A stretch of 64,000 nt of DNA, taken from NCBI GenBank assembly GCA_037176705.1, contig CM073886.1, positions 89,067,501-89,131,500 on the forward strand, written 5' to 3'. Under the pieces are notes generated by a model. It worked only from the letters and a program-made list of their open reading frames with translations, made no database searches and was not told the DNA's origin. The position numbers and the translations under genes are program-made. This stretch comes from Molossus alvarezi (Eukaryota > Chordata > Mammalia > Chiroptera > Molossidae). This document shows positions 44,331 through 55,275 of the stretch, piece by piece. Position 1 is the stretch's first letter; every line of letters begins with the position of its first letter.

Positions 44331-45639
44331 GTTACAGTGAGAATCAGTAAAAAGACCACTTCTCAGTCTCCTCTGCAAGGACAGTTCCTGGGCCCTGTTC
44401 TCCAGTCTCCAATTCGCACCCCTGCCTTCTCCATGTAGATGCCTACAGAGACATGGGGAGCATCGCTGTGGTCTGGAGACCAGAGTCTTTTCTTTTCAGA
44501 AGGATGAAATTTACAATAATATGCTGCAGTTATCAAAAATTGAATAAATATGTGCCAATGTGTAAAGGTGTTCAAAGTGCATTACATAAAGAGCAGGTTG
44601 AAGAACCATGTATGTGGTATAATGTCATTGTATTTTTTTCATGTTGAATTTGAACTGAACATTTTTAGGACACACAAGAGACTGTCAAAAAAAAAGGCCC
44701 TTCAGAAAGTGAGACTGGAGAATCACAGAGAGGAGAAGGGGACTGAAAATGACCATTTAGTGTAGCCCAGTATTGATGGAATATTTTACCTTGAGTGTGC
44801 ATCACATTTGTATATATATTTTAAGGTGATTAAAGAGGGTGAGCATGACCAACAGTAAATGGTGCAGAGAAATGAAGTAAATGGAAATGAAAACTATTCA
44901 TTAGCTTTGCAACAAAAGGGGTCATTAACAAGTCCATGGAAATGTTTTCAGTGGCATGATGGTGCATCGAAATGGGAGAAACTCTGTGTGGCTAAGTCAT
45001 TCTAGAAAAGTGGTAATAAAGAGAGGGAAGCAACTGGGCAGTTACAGGAGGAGGTCTGGCTTTGGGAAGGAGGCTTCTTAATATGGAGAGGTTAGAACTC
45101 TTTGACATCTTGATGGAATCCACATCATTGTCAAGGGAACTTCTGCAGAGGCAGGAGTGGGAACATGGACTTGAGATAGACATCTCAGAGCGGTAGCAAG
45201 GCATGGGATTTGGAGACAAGATACAGGAATTAACCTGAGATAGGAGAGGCACCTCTCTCACTGAAAAAAAACAAACAAAAAAAAATGCAAAAAGGAAAGA
45301 GTTAAGGTGATCTAGGTCAGTTAGTAGGATTGCTAGTAATGACACACACCAGGATTTTAGGCTTTTTGAAATTTACCTCCATGCAATAAAAAATATAATC
45401 AAATTCTATACTGCAGGCCTATAGCAGTGTGATCCAGAGTTTGAATACTGACATCTATGATAAAAACAGTCTCTCTTTAATGCCATTATTGTTCAAAGCA
45501 AGTGCATGTGCTAGTAACAGACCTTATGTACAATTACTGCTCTTGAAGGGTTATTATTAAACCTGGTGAGTTGCATGAATTATAAGTTGTCTCTTCGTTC
45601 TTTATTTACACTCAATACGACAACATTAATTTATTTTAT
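44331..45639. other. Unassigned non-coding sequence
   Basis: Purine-rich on the + strand at 44860-45200; a further degraded antisense LINE is possible but not demonstrable. No gene recognised. Confidence 0.45.
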
Positions 45640-45765
45640 GAGTAATGCTGTGAGTTTCTTGAGGTCAGGGTTTATGTCTTCTTTGTCTTTATGTACTTAG
45701 ATTCAAGCACAGGGCCCAGCACAGAGTCACTGTGTAAGTAATGGTTAATGAATAAATGAGTGTAA
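45640..45765 (+). repeat. L2 LINE 3' end, sense
   Basis: 'tcttgaggtcagggtttatg', 'cttctttgtctttatgtact', 'caagcacagggcccagcaca' and 'taatggttaatgaataaatg' match the L2 terminal block. Confidence 0.75.
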
Positions 45766-47049
45766 TAAAACAAAAAACAAAAAATTGGTGCTTTGTTCTG
45801 ACCTATATCACCACCCAAACATTTTTAATGTACATATGTTCCTATATAAATTGCCATATAAATTTTATTTTTTAAAGCCTAAGAAGTCACTGCAAGAGTG
45901 CTGTCGACAGCAGGGGGGAAAGAAGAGGTTACAAGAGCTGTTCACGGTGCAGACTGGCCCGTGTGTATTTATTCCACATGGCTCACTTGCGCGTTAGTCA
46001 TGACTTCAAAATAATAGCACGAGTTAATGCACTTTCACACCTCAAAAGAAGGTTCACGTCAGCCTGCTGTGCACATTTACAGGAGAGAAACCACAGGGAG
46101 TATCCAGTTGCTAACAAGCATCTCCCAGGGCATCCGAGGATTTTACCAATATTCACTTACTGGAGCTGCCCAGTGCAAATTCAGTCAGACCTTTGGTTTA
46201 GAAAGGACGTGTCCTGATGGCACACTCTTCTGCAGGACCAGGTGGCTCCAAGAGATTGCAGGGAGTGGAGCTCTGTATATCTAAATAACTGGCTCCGTTA
46301 TTTTTTTCTCTTCCTTGGGGACAATTAGAATTCATTACCATCTGAGGGCTGTTTACTTGTCTGTATAAAAGAAGTAAAATGTTCAGCTAACAGATTGGAA
46401 ATATGTCCACATAACACTGCTTGCCCTTCCCACTGGCACTCATAATGGCAACCTGGAAAGGGGGCCAAGAATGTAAAACACATCACCTCTACTTAGCCAC
46501 ATCCCAGGTGGGCCCGCTCTGACGTGTCGAGGCAGACTCACCAGAAAGCTGTCAGCAAGATGCAGTCTCTGATTGTACTCCATAGGAGGAAGACCGTTCC
46601 GAAGCACTGGATTTATTTATAAAGTGAATTGAAAGGCTGGCCTTCTCCACAGGGCACTCTGGGTATCAGGAACAGAGCTCGGGTCACCACCGCCACACAT
46701 TGAGATGGGCACCGTGTCGTGCCAGCATCCTTCTGAACGAGCCTGTGTTCCTTTCTGGGCTCGTCTCACCGCAAATGGAAGAACTTGACAAGCGAACCTC
46801 CAGTGATTTTCTTTCTTTTGTCAGTCTTCATAGATTTGAGAAGCAAAACAATAAAAAGAGAAGGAAAAGAGGTGATTACAGAAAAGTAGAGGGTGAGCAG
46901 AACAAGGTGGAGGTCTTGATGTGGATAGGTGTGACATCTTTCTTCTGGGGAGTTTAAGGCAAAATGACACAAACTCACCTAGACTCCTGAGTATATCTGT
47001 GGTATAATCATTCATTACTTCATGAAAGCAAAGAGGCAACCATCTGACA
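45766..47049. other. Unassigned non-coding sequence
   Basis: No repeat family recognised. Two overlapping + frames at 45963-46284 have no family motif. Confidence 0.45.
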
Positions 47050-47205
47050 TACTATCCCAATCCTTAAGCCTCAACTTACTCCTCTGCAGAATGGGAATAA
47101 TGCATACAGGATGGGGAAGTCACGAGCATTAAACGAGGTCACGTAGTAACATGATTAGCACAGTTGTTGGCATCACCGGAGCACCCAATCCATTATGACC
47201 ATAAT
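47050..47205 (+). repeat. MIR SINE, sense
   Basis: 'aagcctcaacttactcctct', 'gcagaatgggaataatgcat', 'cacgagcattaaacgaggtc', 'gattagcacagttgttggca' follow the MIR 3' half. Confidence 0.7.
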
Positions 47206-47599
47206 CATGATTAAGCAGAGTGAGAATATTGCCTTTAGACTTTATGATTAACTGCCAAATTACCTTGATCCATGAGGTACGAGGCCACTCACCACATCAA
47301 CCTGTATTTCAGAAAACATAGAAGGCCTTGGGCATTGATGCATAGCACTTACCAAAAAAAATCTCGTTGTTAATAAGTGCTGCAAATGATCAAATTATCC
47401 TCAGATGCACAGAGTCACAGCATAGCTGGAAAACGTAAGAACACAGGCATTCTTCACCACCTTAACAGACACCACCCCCAGACCACAGGTGGAAGGTCTA
47501 TGCCCTGGGTGAGGCCAATCTACGGGTACCTGACCTATGTCCCCTTAGCACCAACCAACCCAATGGCTTTCACCTGTATGTACCCATGTCTCTTTGCCT

Positions 47600-47960
47600 G
47601 AGGGCTTTCTTTGGCCCACTGAGCTGGATGGTGAAGAGAGCAGAAATGCTAGGGAGTTAATATCTCCTGGAGGAGACCTTATAATTGGTGGAAGGTAGTG
47701 AATCTCTAGCTCTTGGGTGAGATGGCCTGAGAATTTCTACACTGCCCCCCAGAACTCTCAGCAGGACTGAGCCCTGGCTGCGTACAGCAGTAACTTGCTC
47801 AATAATGCCACCACCAGCTTCCTTCCCTTCCCTCTCTCAGCTTCCCACTTTCATACTAGTACTTCCTGGAATCACCTCCCAAATCTTGGTCTTCAGGATC
47901 TCCTTCCAGAAACACCCAACTTAACATACCCCAAAATGTCCTTCCTTCAGGCTCCATAAG
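47600..47960. repeat. Old interspersed repeat, unassigned
   Basis: 'cttcctggaatcacctccca' with preceding 'cttcccactttcatactag' and following 'cttggtcttcaggatctcct' resembles the end of a widespread mammalian LTR-like or L1-linked repeat. Name and strand unsure. Confidence 0.35.
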
Positions 47961-48099
47961 GAGCTCCCCAGCTGCTCACCACAGAGCTACATCCCCACCC
48001 CACTCCATCATGGACATCGAGGGTGCTATTACCATGTATGAACTTCTAATTCAGGGACAGAACACACAGCTTCCAAAACAACATCTACCCTGTGGGAAA

Positions 48100-48345
48100 C
48101 AATACCAGCCACAATTTCTTGAGAGCTCACCTTCTACCAAGCATCATCAGAATCCATTTTCATGTGCTATCTATAACCATCACAATAAGTAGGTAGTATT
48201 ATTATTAACCTCATTTAACATATGTGGAAATCCAAGTTCAGGGAAGTTAAGTCACTTGCCAAAGTCTAACAGAGCAAGTAAGGGAGAGCTGAGTTGGAAC
48301 CCATGTCTGTTTGGCATCAAGGCCCATGCAGTTGAATTCCTCATG
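48100..48345 (-). repeat. MIR SINE, antisense
   Basis: 'ccttctaccaagcatcatca', 'taaccatcacaataagtagg', 'attattattaacctcattta', 'gggaagttaagtcacttgcc', 'agttggaacccatgtctgtt' and 'gcagttgaattcctcatga' give the whole inverted MIR in order. Confidence 0.85.
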
Positions 48346-48509
48346 ATCCCATAAAACCTGCTGAGTAGCAGTTCTGAGATCTGTATATTTATAGAGCATG
48401 GTTGGGTGACTAACATATTTGGACTTACACAGCTGATCACTTTTCCTTCTTCTTTCCCATCAGCAACTTACAGTCTAGTCTGATTTACCCCAAGCTTCAG
48501 TAATTTTCA

Positions 48510-49000
48510 ATAAAAAGTTTAATGGCATGAGTGGTATGGCAGAGACAGATACTGGTCCCCTCGCATCATTCTCCACTTTCTCCCTCTGATAATAAAGCCT
48601 CAAAATTTTAACTGAACACTTGGCTGTCAGCCAGAAACGTCCTCTTCCCGTCTCCCTTGCAACTACATGTGGCCAAAAGGGTGTGAGTGGAAGTGTTGGG
48701 GATGACTTCCAGGACCTACCAGGTTGTGCTTTACTTCCACAACTTCCTTCTCCTTTCTCCTGGGAGAAAACTCAGATGTTGGGGGTCACAGAGTATCAAC
48801 AGTGACCAGGAGCATGAGGACGACACTCTTGGATGGCAGGACAAGAAGCCTGGGTTCCCAGACGCCCACACAGAGCCGATTTGCCCAGCCCTCTGATCAC
48901 CCACATGCACACATTGTCATCTGAGAGATAAACATGTATCTAGTTTGAGCCACCGTTATTTGTTCAACGTGGAAGCAGCCAAACCCAAATCCTAAATAAT
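48510..49000 (+). repeat. Old interspersed repeat, unassigned
   Basis: 'gggtgtgagtggaagtgttg', 'gatgacttccaggacctacc', 'aagcctgggttcccagacgc', 'gagagataaacatgtatcta' and 'gtttgagccaccgttatttg' follow the order of a familiar mammalian repeat ending '...taagccactgttattt'. I cannot name the family. Confidence 0.45.
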
Positions 49001-50099
49001 ACAGAGAGAGGAGAAGGAGGAACGGAGAAGAAAGTCAGCAGAAAACTCCAGGACAATTGGGCTTGGGGGAGCCCAGAAAGGAGAGCAAGGCTTAGAATGA
49101 GGATGAAGTGCGTTTTATTTATGTGCTTGTTTTAACGTTTCAAAAACACAGAGGAAGAGGAGGAAATCAAAGTCAGATAAGAAAGGAAAAGCAATGACAT
49201 TCTCTTTTATCCTGCCTCTTGGGAGGCTGTGGGTGGCAGGAAAAGGGAAGGGGAAATGAATCCCCTGCTGTTATCAGAGCCCATAAAAAGTTCAACCCCA
49301 GCCTTCTGCTGTGGGCCAGGGGATGTCACTGACTCTGAAGCAGAAGGGGTCCTAGAGATGAAGTAGGTGTCCACCCGCGCCTGCGCAGGTGCAAGCGCCT
49401 CAGTCCACCCTGGGGTTCCCTCCCTCTGGCACAGAGCAAAGCGCCCCACGTTGAGGGGAGGGTCCAGACCCGTCAGTACAATTGACCACGTTTCCACTTT
49501 ACTCATAAGTATGACGATCATGCAATGCAAACATGTGCAAATTTCCAGTTATTTTCCGAGAGGACACATGTTTTGAAGCATTCAATTCCAGAGTCCACTC
49601 AACAGGACATTGTCAGTTACTTACATAAAAACAAATACAGCTACCCTGAATTAAGGAACACTTTTAAAATCACATGCTAATTACTCTTCCATGCAATGCC
49701 TAACCACAGCGGCCCTTTTGAGTGAGCATTATTGACTGCCTTTCAGGACCTGGCAGAGCCCCAGTCCCACACGGGTCCCACACACAGTGTTGCCTAAGCT
49801 GGCTGCCAGACCTCGGAGGCTCGCACTTCGCTGGCGCGGGGTGTTGATGTGGCACTTTGGAAGCAACACACAGATCAATGGGAGAAGCAAATTAGCTGTG
49901 GTCAGTGAATAATGATGTGATAAAAAATTCAACAACAGCACACAATTTGAATCGGAATATATTAAAGGTTAAAAGCCAGCAACTCAAGGAATATGAATAA
50001 GAGTGTAATCCAGGGTTCCGGCCCCCTAGCTGTCTTGAGTCATTCTTGCCTCAAGCGGTGTGAGAACCCATTCTGCAGAACATCCCGAGGCCCAGTCTT
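49001..50099. other. Unassigned non-coding sequence
   Basis: No gene or repeat recognised. The frame at 49207-49530 (minus) has no motif. Confidence 0.45.
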
Positions 50100-50685
50100 T
50101 GGGGGAATGTTCCTCCCTCACCTATTGCTGAATCTTTATGGAGATACATACTTATGTTGCCGTCATGTGTAATAGGTCCTTTTGCATTGATGTGAGGAAA
50201 GAATTCCAAATGCACATGTGTGGAGAAGTTTAAATGTGATGGTAAGATTTTATTGTGAATTTAGGGGAATGAACACACTCTCGGGGACCTCAAGGGTGAG
50301 GTTTCTGCTAATCCTCCATATATCTTCTTGGTTCAGGAAAAGGACAAAGTACCATTTTAATTAGCCAACCCAAATTCCTCCCTCTTCCTGGGCCTGGATT
50401 GGGCACTCCTCCCAGTGCATTCTATTGGGGTTTCCGTGTCCTCCATCCAATCGGATTACCTTTCCGATTGTTCTCACGCTAGGCCCTGCCCCTCACTGCC
50501 TATGTCCTGAGGTTCATGACGTCATCCAGTTCCTATTGCAGGTGCACTGAGCAGAGGGGCTCCCCCTCCCCCACTCTGGCACCGGGCTCTTAGCACGCCT
50601 GGGGAGATTTTCCAGTCTGTTCTGGGGATTGAATCCCCAGGAGCTGCAGTCTCCTAGAGAGTGTGAATGTGTCTATTTACCAGTG
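50100..50685 (-). mobile_element. Candidate endogenous-retrovirus solo LTR, antisense
   Basis: Read on the minus strand the block has the order of an LTR core: a TGACGTCA palindrome (50517-50524), two CCAAT boxes (50424-50428 and 50398-50402), a TATA-like ATATAT (50318-50323) and AATAAA (50249-50254). Spacings (about 80-100 bp CCAAT to TATA, about 70 bp TATA to AATAAA) are those of class I type LTRs. No retroviral coding sequence adjoins. Ends and TSD are not resolved. Confidence 0.45.
50517..50524. promoter_or_regulatory. CRE palindrome TGACGTCA
   Basis: Exact cyclic-AMP response element palindrome, the binding site of CREB/ATF proteins. It lies upstream of the CCAAT and TATA-like motifs in the minus-strand LTR candidate. 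The site is seen directly; its activity is inference. Confidence 0.6.
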
Positions 50686-51662
50686 AGCTAGACAGAGTTT
50701 GACCATCTTACTTGTTCCTGCTTCCCAGTTTAAGACTATTCAGCTCCCTTCTGCTTTCTCCCTTATATTAATAACTAGCTATTTTCCTCACACTAGTACT
50801 CTAGCTGCCTCCACTGACACACACCACAGAAGTCAGTCCTGCCCATTGGCACCACCTCAGACAGCCATTTTTATTCTCAGCAACTGGTGTCTTCTGTGGG
50901 TGGTTCCTGGGCAGTTCACGACTAGTTGTCGAGGCTGTTGTCTTTTTCCCTGAACTACTTCTTCCTGAGCATTAACACCTTCCAGAATGGCTGAGGCCAG
51001 GATATAATGTCTCACAGTAAACAGGTGAGGGGATACTCAAGGGACTAACAGTGCAGAAACGACAGGCCACTGGACCTCATCCAACCAAGGATCCACACGC
51101 TGGGCCACCCACCCTGAGGTGGTGGGACCGGCTCGCCCCAGTCCTCACAGGCCGGCCAAGAATGTGTGGGAGAGGAAAGGAGATAATATTCTATTCTGAC
51201 TACACCTCGAGTCGTCCAGGGCCCCTGGGTATGTCCACTAGAACACAGTGTCTGCTTTGTCCCTGGTCAGTGGTTGGCCCTTCCGGTCCACAGCCCTCAG
51301 AGCTGCAGCTCTGACCTCAAGAAAGTGACGTCCACGTCATCGGGCAGAGCCTCGTGCCTCCTTGGCGCCCTAAACCTCATCTGGCTTTATCTTGCATAAA
51401 CCAATTTATAGACTTGAGAAGTCTACTGAAACATCTGCCTGAATAGAAACTGCCAACAGCTTAGAAAGACCACCTATCTCTCCTGCCTCCCACTTCATTC
51501 TGACCAAGGTTTCAGAACTATTGGGGTTCAATAAGGCCTTGGTTAAAGTCAATGGAGAGCACTGAGAGTATTATAGTATCTCCGGCCCATATGAAATTCA
51601 AAATTAAAACAATCCTCGACCATAAGATAAGGAAATCCAACTGCATTTTCATTTTTCTCTTG
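50686..51662. other. Unassigned non-coding sequence
   Basis: GC-richer; the segment from about 51020 to 51540 ('ccactggacctcatccaacc', 'aacctcatctggctttatct', 'ttggggttcaataaggcctt') may be another LTR-type fossil but is not assignable. No coding gene recognised. Confidence 0.4.
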
Positions 51663-51680
51663 ATAATTTTGGTTCTTTTT

Positions 51681-51753
51681 AGCGGGAACCGAACCCGGGT
51701 CTCTCTGTACCGCAGGCCGACGCTCTAACCGCTGAGCCAAACCGGCCAGGGCA
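51681..51753 (-). mobile_element. Head-only Ves insertion (tailless)
   Basis: A 73-bp insert containing only the tRNA-like head of a type A Ves in antisense: A box (reverse AACCGCTGAGCCA) and B box (reverse GGAACCGAACC) are present. The body, CT tract and tail are absent. A perfect 18-bp TSD ATAATTTTGGTTCTTTTT lies at 51663-51680 and 51754-51771. Because the TSD directly abuts the truncated 3' side, this is a complete insertion of a short RNA, not a later deletion. Confidence 0.92.
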
Positions 51754-51771
51754 ATAATTTTGGTTCTTTTT

Positions 51772-52210
51772 AAAACAATTTTTTATTCAAATACTTTCTC
51801 TTCACGCTCTCATTTTCTTCAAAGTCCTTCCTCGCTGGTGCCTCCAGCCTGCTCGGCTCCTGGGAAGCCCAGCCCTGGGATCAGTGCCCGAGCCCCAGGT
51901 GCTCACATTGAGCTCAGTCCCAGCGCCCTGCTAATCTGTCTAGAAATCCACCAACCTTCCCGTAGTGAGAAGCAATGTTCCCTCCCCAGAGTCTCCCTAT
52001 GGGAGGATTCCTGAGAAAAATAGGGTTTTGTTCTCAGCAGACAGGTGGAGCTGTCCCCTTAGATGCTTTAGAACTAAAGGGAGCCTTCCTTTCCTTTATT
52101 TTTTCCCTCCACATTTTATTTTACTTTATTGTTGACACTATTCCAGATGCCCCTCATTTTCCACCCTTGGGACTTAAACCTTAAGGTCAAACAAAACCCC
52201 AGAGGACTCA
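51772..52210. other. Unassigned non-coding sequence
   Basis: No gene or repeat recognised. Confidence 0.5.
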
Positions 52211-52240
52211 TGTATTCAACAATGTTTGTTGAGTACCTAG
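52211..52240 (-). repeat. L2 3' end, antisense, left part
   Basis: 'ttcaacaatgtttgttgagt' then 'acctag' is the inverted 3' terminus of L2; the rest continues after the MLT1 insertion at 52686. Confidence 0.7.
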
Positions 52241-52685
52241 AGTGGGTTGACTAGTGCCCCCCCCCAAATTCTCATGCACCCAGAACCTCAAAATAGGCCC
52301 TTATTTGGAAATAGAGTCTGCAGATGGAGTCAGTTAAGAGGAGGTCATACTGGCGCAGGTGAGACCCCAAATCCAATGACTGTCATCCTGATAAGAAGCG
52401 GAGAGGACACGCACAGACAGACACGGCAGGAAGGCCCGGCCAGCTGACCACGAAGGCAGAAATCGGAGTGATGCGAATGTAAGTCCAGGAACTAACCCCG
52501 AGGACTGCCAGCAACCATCAGAGGCTAGAAGGAGCCATGGAACAGACTGTGCCTCGGAGCTTCCGGAAGGAACCACTCTGCCAACACCTTGATTCCTGAC
52601 TCCTGCACTCCTGAACTTGAGAGAGTACCTTTCTGCTGTTTCGTGTGATAATTTGTTATGGCAGCCGCAGGAAACTAAAGCAACT
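52241..52685 (+). mobile_element. MLT1-type solo LTR (ERVL-MaLR)
   Basis: 'ggttgactagtgcccccccc', 'attctcatgcacccagaacc', 'ttatttggaaatagagtctg', 'gttaagaggaggtcatactg', 'ccaatgactgtcatcctgat', 'aagaagcggagaggacacgc', 'ctctgccaacaccttgattc' and 'tgttatggcagccgcaggaa' follow the MLT1 order. CCTAG/CCTAA at 52236-52240 and 52686-52690 is a plausible 5-bp duplication. No coding capacity. Confidence 0.8.
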
Positions 52686-52870
52686 CCTAATATTTTCCAG
52701 TCACAGTACCAAGCACGTGTAGCAATGAGCAAGACAGGTAAGGTCCCTGTTCTTGCGGAGCTGAAATTCTAGTGGAGCAGACAAACAGTAAGCATGTAAC
52801 CAAATAAATAATAAATAAATAGGATTACTTCAGCATGTGATCGATTTTATAAAAAGCAAAATAAAAGAGT
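52686..52870 (-). repeat. L2 LINE 3' end, antisense, right part
   Basis: 'cctaatattttccagtcaca', 'caatgagcaagacaggtaag', 'gtccctgttcttgcggagct', 'gaaattctagtggagcagac' match inverted L2 and rejoin the part at 52211 if the MLT1 is removed. Confidence 0.7.
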
Positions 52871-52966
52871 CATGTGACGGCTGTCGGGTGGACGGTGCAG
52901 CACTTGCCTGCACAGTGGCCCTCTCTGCCACGCTACACCCAGGCTGCTGCCGGCTCTCCATCCAGC

Positions 52967-53158
52967 CAGTGGCTCTCCACCTTCCTGCTGCCGCGACCCT
53001 TCCGTACAGTTCCTCATGTGGTGGTGACCCCCAACCATAAAATTAATTTTTTTGCTACTTCATAGCTGTAATTTTGCTACTGTTATGTCTTAGGCGACCC
53101 CTGTGAAAGGGTCATTCGACCCCCAAAGGGGTCGCGACCCCCAGGTTGGGAACCGCTG
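52967..53158 (+). mobile_element. SPIN-like hAT MITE
   Basis: 192 bp with hAT-type terminal inverted repeats: CAGTGGCTCTCCACCTTCC at left and GGTTGGGAACCGCTG at right. Internal landmarks are 'gctgccgcgacccttccgta', 'cagttcctcatgtggtggtg', 'acccccaaccataaaat', 'gtaattttgctactgttatg', 'cgacccctgtgaaagggtca' and 'ccccaaaggggtcgcgaccc'. These are the signature of the SPIN ('space invader') non-autonomous hAT family. The central part is deleted. The 8-bp TSD is not clear. Confidence 0.85.
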
Positions 53159-54402
53159 CTCCAGAGAGCTGCTCCCTTCCACTAGCGGTTCCTTTCATCC
53201 CAGCCACAGGGATTTGACTCTCCTCTGCACCGGACCTCAGTGCTGTGGGTCCAACCACGGTTCTGCTTCTGGCGGAGCACTGTGTCCTCCCACGGACATC
53301 CCCCTCCTGCACATGCTCCCAGGTTTGAACATGTGTGAGAACTGACAAGAATGGCCCCTCCCCACTCCAGCTGGCACACAACGAATGTCAATATATTTCC
53401 TCACCATACTAAGAGAGCAGATCCAATTTGACTTAATTATCTCCGGAGCTCTGTAAACAGCCGCTAGTCAGTGCCGAACCCTGTGGTTTATGAAGAGAAC
53501 ACCGCAAATGACAGGAAGCTGCCGGGGAAATCGTCTGACTGCCTTTGGCATGTTCATTTCTGAGGAAAGATACTTCCATTCATCATTGGAGACATTTATG
53601 AACCTAGGCTGTCAAGGTGGTATTCTAGAAAGGAGCAAAAGAGGCCCAGAGCGTTGTGATTATGAGGTCTTCTCTGAGTAGAAGCCCTACAAATAGAACG
53701 CAGGACGCTCCACCAGACAGGGAACCACCCGCCCAGGGTGGATGTCAGTGCTGCCCCGCCCCCACACCTACCCTGGCACTGGAGAAGCAGTGCAGACCCC
53801 AAAGCAGATTCATTTAACCAGATCTGACTTCTTAAGAGAAATGTTTCCATGCCACAGTGCCTGGTTTCACAGGATGAAGGATGCTACACCGGCCTCTGAT
53901 GACTGACAATGGCAGCGTGGGCACGGGGAGGAAGACTGTGAATGGAAAGCAGCCCCCTCCCTCTCTGCAGACTCGGGAGCCCTGGGCCCAGGGCCCTCCG
54001 CATGCGGCGAGGAGCAGCCGAAGGTAGTTCTGAATGACGTGCTCAAATAAGTGGGGTCTATTACATGCGGATTCCGGTTCAGTAGGCCTGGGACAGGGCC
54101 TAGAACTGTGCGCCTGGAGATAGACAGATGAACCTGAAGAGCCAGCTGCGGTGTGCAGACGGACAGGAAAGGAAGTCCACTCGGGAGGCTGTTAGGAGGG
54201 CCTAGGCACCCAGGCAACAAGCAATGGCCACCTCTTCTCCAGGAATACCCAAAGTGGGGCAGGGATAAACTCTGTTACATATTAGATGTAGTGTATCACC
54301 TACAGAGATAACGTTAATAATTCAATTGCACATAGCAATTCTATGTGGTGAATTAACACAGGCTCAAAGATAAATATCAGTCATTTGTAGAAGATGATAA
54401 AT
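53159..54402. other. Unassigned GC-richer sequence
   Basis: No repeat or gene recognised; frames at 53112-53391 and 53867-54220 (minus) have no motif. Confidence 0.45.
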
Positions 54403-54510
54403 CAGTGTCTCTCAAGTGGGCCCACATGGGATAATCAACTGGGAGCAGTTAAAAACCTCAATGCCCAGGCTACAGCTCGCAGCAACTGAACCCAGATTTC
54501 TGACCTAGTG
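54403..54510 (+). mobile_element. MER5/MER20-type hAT MITE, left part
   Basis: CAGTGTCTCTCAAGTGGGC at the left, then 'ataatcaactgggagcagtt', 'aaaaacctcaatgcccaggc', 'ccagatttctgacctagtg'. A partial, decayed hAT MITE. Confidence 0.55.
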
Positions 54511-54676
54511 TGTACACAAGGAGTCAGACAGCCCTGAAGGGAGGTAAGAGAAAAATTCAAAACAAGAGGGACTGAAGAGAAAGAGTAAATACACCCATTT
54601 CTTCCTTCTATTCCGACTTCTTTCAAATTCTACCTCTGGCTCCCATTGATGGACTCTCCTTCTCCCCAGTGTTCTT

Positions 54677-54836
54677 CTATTCAAAGTGTGTTCCGTGGAT
54701 CAGCAACATCAGCATCACCTGGGAGCATATTAGAAACAATCATAAGCCCTGCCCCCCACCCATTGAATCAGTATTTGCATTTTAACAAGATCCCCAGGTA
54801 ATTAGTGTGCATGGTGAGGTCTGAAAGCACGGCTGT
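54677..54836 (-). mobile_element. MER5A-type hAT MITE
   Basis: 'caaagtgtgttccgtggatc', 'aacatcagcatcacctggga', 'ccccacccattgaatcagta', 'tttgcattttaacaagatcc', 'ccaggtaattagtgtgcatg' match inverted MER5A. Confidence 0.8.
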
Positions 54837-54954
54837 ATGTAGACTTGAGCCGAAGCTTTCCTGCGCAGATGCATGCTAGGTAAAAGGCGATCATTAAACT
54901 GCTGAAGCAATGCAGGCTGGGATCAGCTGCTGCTTATACCCCACCAGGCAGGCG

Positions 54955-55275
54955 ACTGCAGGAGAGGGTGTCTGTGAACTGTAATTGATTTACAGCATCA
55001 TCTGGCTGTAACAAAGTGAAAGCCAAGTTGTCTTTCTCTCTATTGATGTAATTACCAACATGAGAGGAAGCAGGTTCCTTCTTCAGATCAAGTAACCTTG
55101 TTATTTATCAGCCTGTGCTAACTCCGCTTCTGATTAGCAATTTATTCTGGGTGGTTATTGATCGACCCCACTTGGTTTTCATTATTCATTCTGTTTCCAC
55201 CAGCAACAATTATTTAGCTCTCAGGATGATGGCAATGCAGATGCAGTTATACATATTTGCATTTTCTGTACATTT
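54955..55275. promoter_or_regulatory. Candidate conserved regulatory element
   Basis: Non-repetitive AT-rich stretch with dense homeodomain-type cores: TAATTGATTTA (54982-54992), TAATTA (55049-55054), ATTAGCAATTTATT (near 55134), TTATTGATCGA (near 55155), and a perfect POU octamer ATTTGCAT (55255-55262, ATGCAAAT on the minus strand). There is no coding frame. This is the type of content seen in deeply conserved developmental enhancers; function is inference. Confidence 0.35.

Noticed and set aside
52334..52732. 132-codon frame on the minus strand
   Set aside because: Antisense of the MLT1 LTR and adjoining L2.
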